NCBI GenBank assembly: GCA_037133095.1 | Contig: JBAXOT010000046.1 | Location: forward strand, 1-5,684 | Source of the DNA: CAIMZW01 sp037133095 | GTDB lineage: Bacteria; Actinomycetota; Actinomycetes; Nanopelagicales; Nanopelagicaceae | DNA length: 5,684 bases | Direction: 5' to 3' | Shown: positions 1-4,953 of the stretch, piece after piece | Numbering within the stretch: position 1 is the first letter of the stretch | Layout: every line of letters starts with the position of its first letter | The notes under the pieces: generated by a model | Databases searched by the model: none | Told to the model about the DNA's origin: nothing | The model's input: the letters and a program-made list of their open reading frames with translations, nothing else | Translations under genes and position numbers: made by a program

Positions 1-391
1 CGCGGCACTTCATTGGCAGCTTGTGAATCGCACGAGTCATAGCCTCGGTAGCGATCTCTTCCGCAACACCAGAAATTTCAAACATAACGCGGCCTGGCTT
101 GACGTTAGCAATCCACCATTCTGGTGAACCTTTACCGGAACCCATACGAGTTTCAGCAGGCTTCTTGGTCAAGGGGCGGTCTGGATAGATATTGATCCAT
201 ACCTTTCCACCACGCTTGATATGACGAGTCATGGCAATACGAGCAGCTTCAATCTGACGGTTAGTCACATAGGCTGGTTCGAGGGCTTGAATACCAAAGT
301 CACCAAAGGAGACGGTGGTACCGCCCTTGGACTTTCCACCACGCTTTGGGTGGTGTTGCTTGCGGTGCTTTACGCGACGCGGAATCAACAT
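1..391 (-). CDS. rplP: 50S ribosomal protein L16 (uL16), 3' end cut by window edge
   Basis: uL16 is a large-subunit protein at the base of the central protuberance; it contacts the A- and P-site tRNA region and 23S rRNA and is a late assembly protein. The window contains residues 1-130 of an expected ~138-140; the frame is open to the window edge. Translation begins MLIPRRVKHRKQHHPKRGGK and shows the family blocks VSFGDFGIQALE (28-39), RQIEAARIAMTRH (45-57), GKVWINIYPD (62-71), RMGSGKGSPEWW (82-93) and KLPMKCR (124-130). Arg82 aligns with E. coli Arg81, a residue that is hydroxylated in E. coli; whether it is modified here is unknown. The ATG follows the rpsC stop with no spacer (TAAATG on the coding strand), with a GGGAG site at 402-406 inside rpsC about 10 nt upstream. 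Translation is therefore probably coupled to rpsC. Family assignment is secure. Confidence 0.97.
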   Translation of the reverse strand, partial: MLIPRRVKHRKQHHPKRGGKSKGGTTVSFGDFGIQALEPAYVTNRQIEAARIAMTRHIKRGGKVWINIYPDRPLTKKPAETRMGSGKGSPEWWIANVKPGRVMFEISGVAEEIATEAMTRAIHKLPMKCR

Positions 392-1204
392 TTAAGCATT
401 GCTCCCATCTTCCGTCACTGCAGGTGCAACTACTTCAGCAACAACTGCTGCGGCAGCGGCACGAGATTCGACGGTTGTGCTAGTGACTTCACCGCGAGGT
501 GCACGTGGATTACGTGGACCGCGTGATGGCTTTGGCGCGCGCGCAGCAGCAAGTGCAGCGGCGGCACGCTCGGTGCGAGACTCGATAACTTCACCCTTGT
601 AGATCCAGACCTTGACGCCTAGACGACCGAAGGTAGTTGCAGCCTCATAGAAGCCATAATCGATATCAGCGCGAAGTGTGTGGAGCGGAACGCGACCTTC
701 ACGGTAGAACTCAGAACGTGACATTTCAGCGCCGCCGAGACGACCACCGCACTGCACACGAATACCTTGAGCACCGGACTTGAGTGCGGTCTGCATTGCC
801 TTACGCATGGCACGACGGAAAGAGACACGAGCGGTTAATTGCTCGGCAATTCCTTGCGCAACGAGTTGAGCATCAATTTCAGGGTTCTTAACTTCGAGGA
901 TGTTGAGCTGAACTTGCTTGCCAGTCAACTTCTCAAGATCAAGACGGATTCGATCGGCTTCGGTACCACGGCGACCAATAACAATTCCTGGACGTGCGGT
1001 GTGAAGGTCGATACGAACACGTTCCCGGGTGCGCTCGATTTCAATCCGAGAGACACCAGCGCGCTCCATACCCTTGGTCATCATGCGACGGATTTCAATA
1101 TCTTCCTTCACATAATCCTTGTAGAGCTTGTCGGCGTACCAACGGGATTTAAATTCAGTGGTGATTCCGAGGCGGAAGCCGTGTGGATTTACTTTTTGAC
1201 CCAT
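392..1204 (-). CDS. rpsC: 30S ribosomal protein S3 (uS3)
   Basis: uS3 sits in the head of the small subunit, at the mRNA entry channel, and belongs with uS10 and uS14 in late head assembly. The 270-aa product starts MGQKVNPHGFRLGI. It carries a type-2 KH domain with the RNA-contacting GRRG loop at residues 77-80 (PGIVIGRRGTE), followed by the C-terminal S3 domain with QCGGRLGGAEMSRSE (151-165) and GRLGVKVWIYKGE (193-205). Residues from about 211 on form a low-complexity tail rich in Ala, Arg and Pro, later Val/Ala, absent from the shorter E. coli protein (233 aa) but common in actinobacteria. The frame is open 61 codons further upstream into rplV, but the family start MGQKVNP and a GGGAAGG purine block at 1214-1220, 9 nt from the ATG, fix the start at 1204. 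The spacer from the rplV stop is 1 nt. Confidence 0.98.
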   Translation of the reverse strand: MGQKVNPHGFRLGITTEFKSRWYADKLYKDYVKEDIEIRRMMTKGMERAGVSRIEIERTRERVRIDLHTARPGIVIGRRGTEADRIRLDLEKLTGKQVQLNILEVKNPEIDAQLVAQGIAEQLTARVSFRRAMRKAMQTALKSGAQGIRVQCGGRLGGAEMSRSEFYREGRVPLHTLRADIDYGFYEAATTFGRLGVKVWIYKGEVIESRTERAAAALAAARAPKPSRGPRNPRAPRGEVTSTTVESRAAAAAVVAEVVAPAVTEDGSNA

Positions 1205-1205
1205 G

Positions 1206-1697
1206 TTATTCGGCCTTCCCTTCGGACTTAGCTGCGGCAGCCTTTGCAAGTGAACGATTAGATGGATTCGCCTTCTTATTATTAGAAGTCTTGCGAGGAC
1301 CATTTGACCGGTAACCACGATCGTCAGAGACCACAACAGTGATGGTGCTAGTGCGCTTGTTAATGCGGAAACCACGGCCTTGGGCACGTGGACGGAAGCG
1401 CTTCAAGGTGAAGCCCTCATCCACAGTTGCTTCGGCAACCCAGAGTTCAGAGGCATCGCGAAGTGCTGGGTTCTTCTGCTTTGCGTTGGCAACGGCAGAG
1501 TTCAGCAAGACGAATAGATCTGCACCAATGGCTTGGTTGGCAAACTTCAAAGTTGAGAGTGCAGAGTCAGCGCGCTCACCGCGGATCAAGTCCACGACAC
1601 GACGTGCTTTCTGCGGGGTGCAACGGATGTCGCGGAGGATTGCTTTGGCAACTACTCCATTGAGATTGGCGTTCTCCACGTTTGGATTCTTAGCCAC
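1206..1697 (-). CDS. rplV: 50S ribosomal protein L22 (uL22), GTG start
   Basis: uL22 binds all domains of 23S rRNA and sends a long beta-hairpin into the polypeptide exit tunnel, where changes can affect macrolide response and nascent-chain stalling. The 163-aa product has the L22 fold blocks CTPQKARRVVDLIRGERADS (26-45), SAVANAKQ (67-74) and the hairpin region LKRFRPRAQGRGFRINKRTS (98-117) followed by TITVVVSDD. Residues 1-12 are a short variable N-terminus. From about residue 126 there is a Lys/Asn/Ala/Ser-rich tail ending SEGKAE; E. coli L22 is about 110 aa, while long basic tails are usual in actinobacteria. The start codon is GTG, overlapping the last 8 nt of rpsS (GTGGCTAA), with a strong GGAGG site 7 nt upstream at 1705-1709, inside rpsS. 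The overlap suggests coupled translation. Confidence 0.97.
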   Translation of the reverse strand: MAKNPNVENANLNGVVAKAILRDIRCTPQKARRVVDLIRGERADSALSTLKFANQAIGADLFVLLNSAVANAKQKNPALRDASELWVAEATVDEGFTLKRFRPRAQGRGFRINKRTSTITVVVSDDRGYRSNGPRKTSNNKKANPSNRSLAKAAAAKSEGKAE

Positions 1698-1974
1698 GTG
1701 AGGACCTCCGATCGTCGCCCTTGACGTGACCCTTGAAGGTACGAGTAGGTGCGAATTCGCCGAGCTTGTGCCCGATCATTGCTTCAGTAACGAAAACTGG
1801 AACGTGCTTGCGACCATCGTGTACTGCGATGGTGTGTCCGATCATTGCGGGAATGATCATCGAGCGACGGGACCAAGTCTTAATAACATTCTTGGTGTTC
1901 TTATCGTTCTGGTCATCCACCTTCTTGATGAGGTGACCGTCCACGAATGGACCCTTCTTTAAACTACGTGGCAT
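1690..1974 (-). CDS. rpsS: 30S ribosomal protein S19 (uS19)
   Basis: uS19 lies in the small-subunit head, pairs with uS13 and forms part of the bridge region near the A-site tRNA. The 94-aa product has the usual length of the family (about 92-94) and its signature from the start: MPRSLKKGPFVDGHLIKKV, TWSRRSMIIPAMIGHTIAVH (33-52), GRKHVPVFVTEAMIGHKLGE (54-73) and FAPTRTF (74-80), ending DDRRSSRG. The ATG is 15 nt after the rplB stop. The spacer carries GGGAG at 1985-1989, right after that stop. The last 8 nt are shared with the GTG start of rplV. Nothing is unusual in the protein itself. Confidence 0.98.
   Translation of the reverse strand: MPRSLKKGPFVDGHLIKKVDDQNDKNTKNVIKTWSRRSMIIPAMIGHTIAVHDGRKHVPVFVTEAMIGHKLGEFAPTRTFKGHVKGDDRRSSRG
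1705..1709 (-). promoter_or_regulatory. Shine-Dalgarno site of rplV, inside rpsS
   Basis: GGAGG on the minus strand lies 7 nt before the GTG codon at 1697, within the last codons of rpsS (encoding the RRS part of DDRRSSRG). It decides the GTG start, because no ATG is available near the conserved start of the protein. Confidence 0.8.
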
Positions 1975-1989
1975 TTGTAGTGGGCTCCC

Positions 1990-2823
1990 TTATCGCTTCT
2001 TATTCGACTTACGACGACGGACAATGAGGTCATCGCTCGCCTTTTTCTTACGAGTACGGCCTTCAGGCTTACCCCAAGGTGAAACTGGGTGACGACCTCC
2101 AGAGGTCTTACCTTCACCACCACCGTGTGGGTGATCAACCGGGTTCATAACAACACCGCGGACGGTTGGGCGCTTGCCCTTCCAACGCATACGGCCTGCT
2201 TTTCCATAGTTGATATTGGATTGTTCTGCGTTACCGACTTCACCAACGGTGGCGCGGCAGCGAACATCAACATTTCGAATTTCACCAGATGGCATACGCA
2301 GTTGTGCGTAAGGACCATCTTTAGCAACCAACTGAACTCCAGCGCCAGCCGAGCGAGCAATCTTTGCTCCGCCGCCAGGACGTAATTCGATGGCGTGAAT
2401 CATGGTACCGACCGGGATATTTCGCAGTGGCAACGAGTTGCCTGGCTTGATATCGGCTGATGGACCATTCTCAACTTTGTCACCTTGATTGAGCTTGTTC
2501 GGCGCAATGATGTAGCGCTTCTCGCCATCTGCATAATGTAGAAGAGCGATCCGAGCGGTGCGATTTGGGTCGTATTCGATATGGGCAACCTTTGCTGGAA
2601 TGCCATCTTTATCGTTACGAGTGAAATCGATCAAGCGATAAGCACGCTTGTGGCCGCCACCTTGGTGGCGAGTTGTGATGCGACCAGTCGCGTTACGACC
2701 GCCCTTTGAGTGAATTGGACGAACCAATGACTTCTCTGGGGTGGTGCGAGTAATTTCCGCGAAATCTGGAACGCTAGCGCCGCGCTGACCTGGAGTAGTC
2801 GGCTTGAGTTTACGTAATGCCAT
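1990..2823 (-). CDS. rplB: 50S ribosomal protein L2 (uL2)
   Basis: uL2 is one of the most conserved large-subunit proteins. It is needed for subunit association and for the peptidyl transferase region, and contacts 23S rRNA domain IV and bridge B7b. The 277-aa product has full family length. An N-terminal basic segment is followed by the OB-fold part (GRITTRHQGGGHKRAYR at 47-63, AHIEYDPNRTARIALL at 80-95), the SH3-like part (AGVQLVAKDGPYAQLRMPSG at 161-180) and the C-terminal loop GVVMNPVDHPHGGGEGK (223-239), which holds the histidine that corresponds to functionally important His229 of E. coli. The C-terminus is strongly basic (RKKKASDD...RRRKSNKKR). The ATG has GGAG at 2830-2833, 6 nt upstream. 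The 36-nt spacer after rplW is the largest inside the ribosomal-protein run. Confidence 0.99.
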   Translation of the reverse strand: MALRKLKPTTPGQRGASVPDFAEITRTTPEKSLVRPIHSKGGRNATGRITTRHQGGGHKRAYRLIDFTRNDKDGIPAKVAHIEYDPNRTARIALLHYADGEKRYIIAPNKLNQGDKVENGPSADIKPGNSLPLRNIPVGTMIHAIELRPGGGAKIARSAGAGVQLVAKDGPYAQLRMPSGEIRNVDVRCRATVGEVGNAEQSNINYGKAGRMRWKGKRPTVRGVVMNPVDHPHGGGEGKTSGGRHPVSPWGKPEGRTRKKKASDDLIVRRRKSNKKR

Positions 2824-2859
2824 TTATATCTCCGTTTCCTCTTCTAGTCCTGTACTCCC

Positions 2860-3153
2860 TTAGGAGACAGGGCCTCCGAAGATGTCGATGCGGTCACCGG
2901 CAGCAACGTGCACGATGGCACGCTTTGTATCGTTGCGCTTTCCAAAACCGACTCGGGTGCGCTTGCGCTTGCCTTGACGGTTAAGAGTATTCACGCTCAA
3001 TACTTTGACTCCGAATACCTTCTCGACTGCAATTTTGATCTCAGTCTTGTTGGCATCTGGAGCGACAAGAAATGTGTACTTGTTCTCATCGAGAAGTCCA
3101 TAAGACTTTTCGGAGACAACAGGTGCTAACAAAACGTCGCGGTGGTCTTTCAT
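2860..3153 (-). CDS. rplW: 50S ribosomal protein L23 (uL23)
   Basis: uL23 sits at the outer rim of the polypeptide exit tunnel and is the docking site for trigger factor and the signal recognition particle. The 97-aa product matches normal bacterial length. It shows DVLLAPVVSEKSYGLLDENK (6-25), the helix and strand KTEIKIAVEKVFGVKVLSVNT (36-56; rRNA-binding fold), and a basic extended loop GKRKRTRVGFGKRNDTKRAI (61-80) that reaches into the subunit. Near the end is DRIDIFGG. The ATG overlaps the TGA stop of rplD by 4 nt (ATGA). GAGG at 3161-3164, inside rplD and 7 nt upstream, can serve as ribosome binding site, so coupling to rplD translation is likely. Confidence 0.98.
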   Translation of the reverse strand: MKDHRDVLLAPVVSEKSYGLLDENKYTFLVAPDANKTEIKIAVEKVFGVKVLSVNTLNRQGKRKRTRVGFGKRNDTKRAIVHVAAGDRIDIFGGPVS

Positions 3154-3815
3154 GCGGACACCTCTACTTCACTCTCACGAGCAACTACAACCGAGGTAGG
3201 GCCAGCGATAAATTCGCGAAGCGCACTCTCGGAGAAAACAACGTCATCGCTAACGAGGACGTCATATGCATTGAGTTGATCATTGACGATTAAGTGCATG
3301 TTGTCTGCGTTGCGAAGTGAGCGCCAAGCGACATCTTCAGAACGTGAGAGAACAACAAGAACATTTTTGCGATCGGAGAACTGGCGCACTGCCGAGATGG
3401 CTGCCTTGGTTGATGGAGCGGAAGCAATGGAATCCACAACATGGATTCGGTCTTCGCGCTGACGATCAGAGAGGACGCCGCGTAGTGCTGCTGCGATCAT
3501 TTTCTTAGGAGTACGTTGGTCGTACTTGCGTGGAACAGGTCCATGCGAGACACCACCGTGACGCTGCAAAGGTGAACGAGAAGAGCCTTGACGAGCGCGA
3601 CCGGTTCCCTTCTGCTTGAACGGCTTCTTACCAGTACCGGAAACTTCGGCACGAGTCTTTGCCTTATGAGTTCCAGCACGAGCAGCTGCGAGTTGGGCAA
3701 CTACAACTTGGTGGATCAACGGAATATTGGTTTGCGCGTCGAAGACTTCGCCTGGCAGGTCGATCGAGCCAGTTGTCTTTCCTTCCGCGCTCTTAATTTC
3801 TACAGTTAATGACAT
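3150..3815 (-). CDS. rplD: 50S ribosomal protein L4 (uL4)
   Basis: uL4 is an early assembly protein of the large subunit. A long loop lines the exit-tunnel constriction opposite uL22. In E. coli, L4 also represses its own operon by acting on the S10 leader; whether that happens here cannot be told from sequence. The 221-aa product has the globular N-terminus (MSLTVEIKSAEGKTTGSIDL), the tunnel loop at 60-82 with GTGKKPFKQKGTGRARQG, then GGVSHGPVPRKYDQRTPKKM (87-106), and a Rossmann-like C-terminal half (NVLVVLSRSEDVAWRSLRNA). The ATG is 3 nt after the rplC stop (TAACTCATG). The nearest purine block, AAAAGG, is about 14 nt upstream, so the Shine-Dalgarno site is poor and initiation probably depends on ribosomes ending rplC. 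The 3' end overlaps rplW by 4 nt. Confidence 0.98.
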   Translation of the reverse strand: MSLTVEIKSAEGKTTGSIDLPGEVFDAQTNIPLIHQVVVAQLAAARAGTHKAKTRAEVSGTGKKPFKQKGTGRARQGSSRSPLQRHGGVSHGPVPRKYDQRTPKKMIAAALRGVLSDRQREDRIHVVDSIASAPSTKAAISAVRQFSDRKNVLVVLSRSEDVAWRSLRNADNMHLIVNDQLNAYDVLVSDDVVFSESALREFIAGPTSVVVARESEVEVSA

Positions 3816-3818
3816 GAG

Positions 3819-4502
3819 TTATGCACCAGCCTTTTCAGAAACAGCCATCTTCGCCGCAGAGCGAATAAAGACAACCGCGCCCTTAGGACCAGGGATGGAA
3901 CCCTTGACCAGGATCAGTGACTTCTCGGCATCAACAGAGTGAATCAGGAGATTTTGCGTCGTAACGCGATCAGTACCCATTCGTCCTGACATGCGCTTTC
4001 CTTTGAAAACACGGCCTGGCGTGGTTCGGTTACCGATGGAACCTGGCATACGGTGCTTACGGTCAACACCGTGTGAGGCGCCGAGACCATGGAAACCATG
4101 GCGCTTCATTACGCCGGCGGTTCCCTTACCGATAGAGGTACCAGTTGCATCAACAAGTTCGCCAGCAGCAAATACATCTGCGCGAAGCTCTTGACCAACC
4201 GAGTAGGCCGCAATATTTGAGGTGCGAAGTTCAGCAACTTCGCGACGCGGGGTGACGCCAGCCTTAGCAAAGTGACCAGCCTCTGGCTTGGTGACCTTGC
4301 GAGGATCGATGGCGCCGAAGGAGAGTTGAACGGCTGAGTAGCCATCAACCTCTGGGGTGCGGATCTGAGTAACAACACATGGACCGGCAGCAACAACGGT
4401 TACTGGAACGATCTTGTTATTAGCGTCGAAGACCTGAGTCATGCCGAGCTTGGTGCCGAGGATTCCCTTGATGGCACTGCCCTTTGATTGCGTAGTTGTC
4501 AT
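3819..4502 (-). CDS. rplC: 50S ribosomal protein L3 (uL3)
   Basis: uL3 is an early-binding large-subunit protein whose extended loop approaches the peptidyl transferase centre. The 227-aa product has KGILGTKLGMTQVFD at 12-26, PCVVTQIRTPEVDGYSAVQL (41-60), the central loop KGTAGVMKRHGFHGLGASHG (126-145), GSIGNRTTPGRVFKGKRMSG (154-173) and EKSLILVKGSIPGPKG (193-208). About ten residues (MTTTQSKGSA) precede the conserved start of the domain. The ATG at 4502 is supported by AGGAG at 4512-4516, 9 nt upstream, overlapping the rpsJ stop. The glutamine that E. coli methylates at this loop (Gln150, by PrmB) has no equivalent in GSIGNRTTPG, as is also my recollection for other actinobacteria. The codon repeat at 4087-4101 (two CCATGG) only encodes HGFHG. 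Confidence 0.98.
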   Translation of the reverse strand: MTTTQSKGSAIKGILGTKLGMTQVFDANNKIVPVTVVAAGPCVVTQIRTPEVDGYSAVQLSFGAIDPRKVTKPEAGHFAKAGVTPRREVAELRTSNIAAYSVGQELRADVFAAGELVDATGTSIGKGTAGVMKRHGFHGLGASHGVDRKHRMPGSIGNRTTPGRVFKGKRMSGRMGTDRVTTQNLLIHSVDAEKSLILVKGSIPGPKGAVVFIRSAAKMAVSEKAGA

Positions 4503-4511
4503 GTGTCAGAT

Positions 4512-4516
4512 CTCCT
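4512..4516 (-). promoter_or_regulatory. Shine-Dalgarno site of rplC
   Basis: AGGAG on the minus strand lies 9 nt before the ATG and overlaps the TAG stop of rpsJ. It supports the start at 4502 and hence the extra N-terminal residues MTTTQSKGSA rather than a later start at the conserved domain. Confidence 0.75.
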
Positions 4517-4823
4517 AGAGCTTGATCTCAATGTCAACGCCAGCGGGTAAATCGAGACGCATCAAGGAGTCAACTGTCTTAGGGGTTGGGTCGATGATGT
4601 CAATGAGGCGCTTGTGGGTGCGCATCTCGAAGTGTTCGCGGCTGTCCTTGTACTTGTGCGGAGAGCGAATAACACAAAAAGTGTTCTTCTCTGTTGGCAA
4701 CGGAACGGGACCTGCGACGGTGGCACCAGTTCGCTCGACGGTCTCAACGATTTTCTTCGCTGAGCTATCGATGACCTCGTGGTCGTAAGCCTTAAGCCGT
4801 ATGCGGATCTTTTGTCCCGCCAT
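4515..4823 (-). CDS. rpsJ: 30S ribosomal protein S10 (uS10, NusE), first gene of the S10 cluster
   Basis: uS10 belongs to the small-subunit head. As NusE it also pairs with NusB in transcription antitermination complexes, and contacts NusG in transcription-translation coupling. The 102-aa product fits the family length, with MAGQKIRIRLKAYDHEVID (1-19), an elongated loop region around PVPLPTEKNTFCVIRSPHKY (39-58), SREHFEMRTHKRLIDIIDPT (61-80; helix and strand) and MRLDLPAGVDIEIKL at the end. It resembles mycobacterial S10 closely, which supports an actinobacterial source. The ATG has a strong AAGGAG at 4830-4835, 6 nt upstream. The TAG stop overlaps the Shine-Dalgarno site of rplC, with 12 nt between the two genes. 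Upstream lies the 130-nt spacer that separates it from tuf. Confidence 0.98.
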   Translation of the reverse strand: MAGQKIRIRLKAYDHEVIDSSAKKIVETVERTGATVAGPVPLPTEKNTFCVIRSPHKYKDSREHFEMRTHKRLIDIIDPTPKTVDSLMRLDLPAGVDIEIKL

Positions 4824-4829
4824 GTGCTT

Positions 4830-4835
4830 CTCCTT
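4830..4835 (-). promoter_or_regulatory. Shine-Dalgarno site of rpsJ
   Basis: AAGGAG on the minus strand, 6 nt before the rpsJ ATG, is the clearest ribosome binding site in the window and fixes the start of the first S10-operon gene. Confidence 0.85.
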
Positions 4836-4861
4836 TTTCTTTACTACATCTCATAAAAACT

Positions 4862-4891
4862 ATTTAAGTTCTGCTTCGGTACTTCGGTAAA
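4862..4891 (-). promoter_or_regulatory. Weak candidate promoter for the S10 operon
   Basis: On the minus strand TTTACC (4886-4891) and TTAAAT (4862-4867) are separated by 18 nt; each matches 4 of 6 positions of the sigma-70-type consensus. An alternative -10 of the actinobacterial TANNNT form is TAGTTT (4857-4862). Neither is strong. The placement in the only spacer upstream of rpsJ is the main argument. Confidence 0.2.
4874..4889. repeat. Tandem repeat of an 8-bp unit in the tuf-rpsJ spacer
   Basis: CTTCGGTA occurs twice with no gap (4874-4881 and 4882-4889; TACCGAAG twice on the minus strand). A looser relative, CTTTCGGA, lies at 4897-4904. The repeat falls upstream of the AT-rich segment that is the best place for a promoter, so a protein-binding role is possible. 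Two short copies can also arise by slippage; function is unproven. Confidence 0.6.
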
Positions 4892-4913
4892 ACTTTCTTT
4901 CGGATGTCGACCA

Positions 4914-4936
4914 GTGGCTGGCTATGAACCAGCCAC
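4914..4936 (-). terminator. Hairpin after tuf, terminator-like but without U-tract
   Basis: Arms GTGGCTGG (4929-4936 read on the minus strand) and CCAGCCAC (4914-4921) pair perfectly over 8 bp around a 7-nt loop; a G-U pair can add a ninth. The stem begins 17 nt after the tuf stop codon, a typical terminator position. The RNA after the stem reads UGGUCGACAUCCG, without a run of U. A canonical intrinsic terminator is therefore not supported. It may be a U-less or partial terminator, a 3'-end stabilising structure for tuf mRNA, or a processing site. Confidence 0.4.
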
Positions 4937-4953
4937 CGATCAATATTGCGAAA

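Larger units (their letters stand above)
4824..4953 (-). promoter_or_regulatory. tuf-rpsJ intergenic spacer / S10 leader region
   Basis: This is the only long non-coding stretch. In transcription order it holds an AT-rich stretch after the tuf stop, a perfect 8-bp hairpin (4914-4936), a tandem 8-bp repeat (4874-4889), an AT-rich segment (4855-4867) with weak promoter-like hexamers, and the purine-rich ribosome binding site of rpsJ. Any S10 leader RNA starting within this spacer is therefore under 130 nt, and I see no structure resembling the E. coli L4-responsive leader. No open frame with a ribosome binding site is apparent. It could serve as tuf terminator plus S10 promoter, or as a processing or attenuation point within a longer transcript from the rpsL cluster. 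Confidence 0.5.

Noticed and set aside
839..1231. 130-codon open frame on the plus strand opposite rpsC
   Set aside because: Antisense shadow of uS3; no recognisable domain and its ends do not fit the tight operon layout.
1205..1387. 61-codon in-frame upstream extension of rpsC
   Set aside because: It overlaps rplV coding sequence; the translated extension is not S3-like, and MGQKVNPHG at 1204 with its own ribosome binding site is the family start.
4087..4101. Two CCATGG palindromes 3 nt apart
   Set aside because: They encode HGFHG in the conserved uL3 loop (CATGG repeated codons); coding constraint explains them.
4790..4855. Short minus-strand ATG frame in the rpsJ leader (MRCSKEKGEAHG...), a possible leader peptide
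   Set aside because: No ribosome binding site in front of it; it runs out of frame through the rpsJ Shine-Dalgarno site and start, and the nearby ATG-TAG has no codons. Chance occurrence is more likely.
4858..4870. AACT-TAAAT-AGTT inverted repeat followed by U residues, a possible second terminator
   Set aside because: Only a 4-bp AU-rich stem; far too weak to form a terminator.
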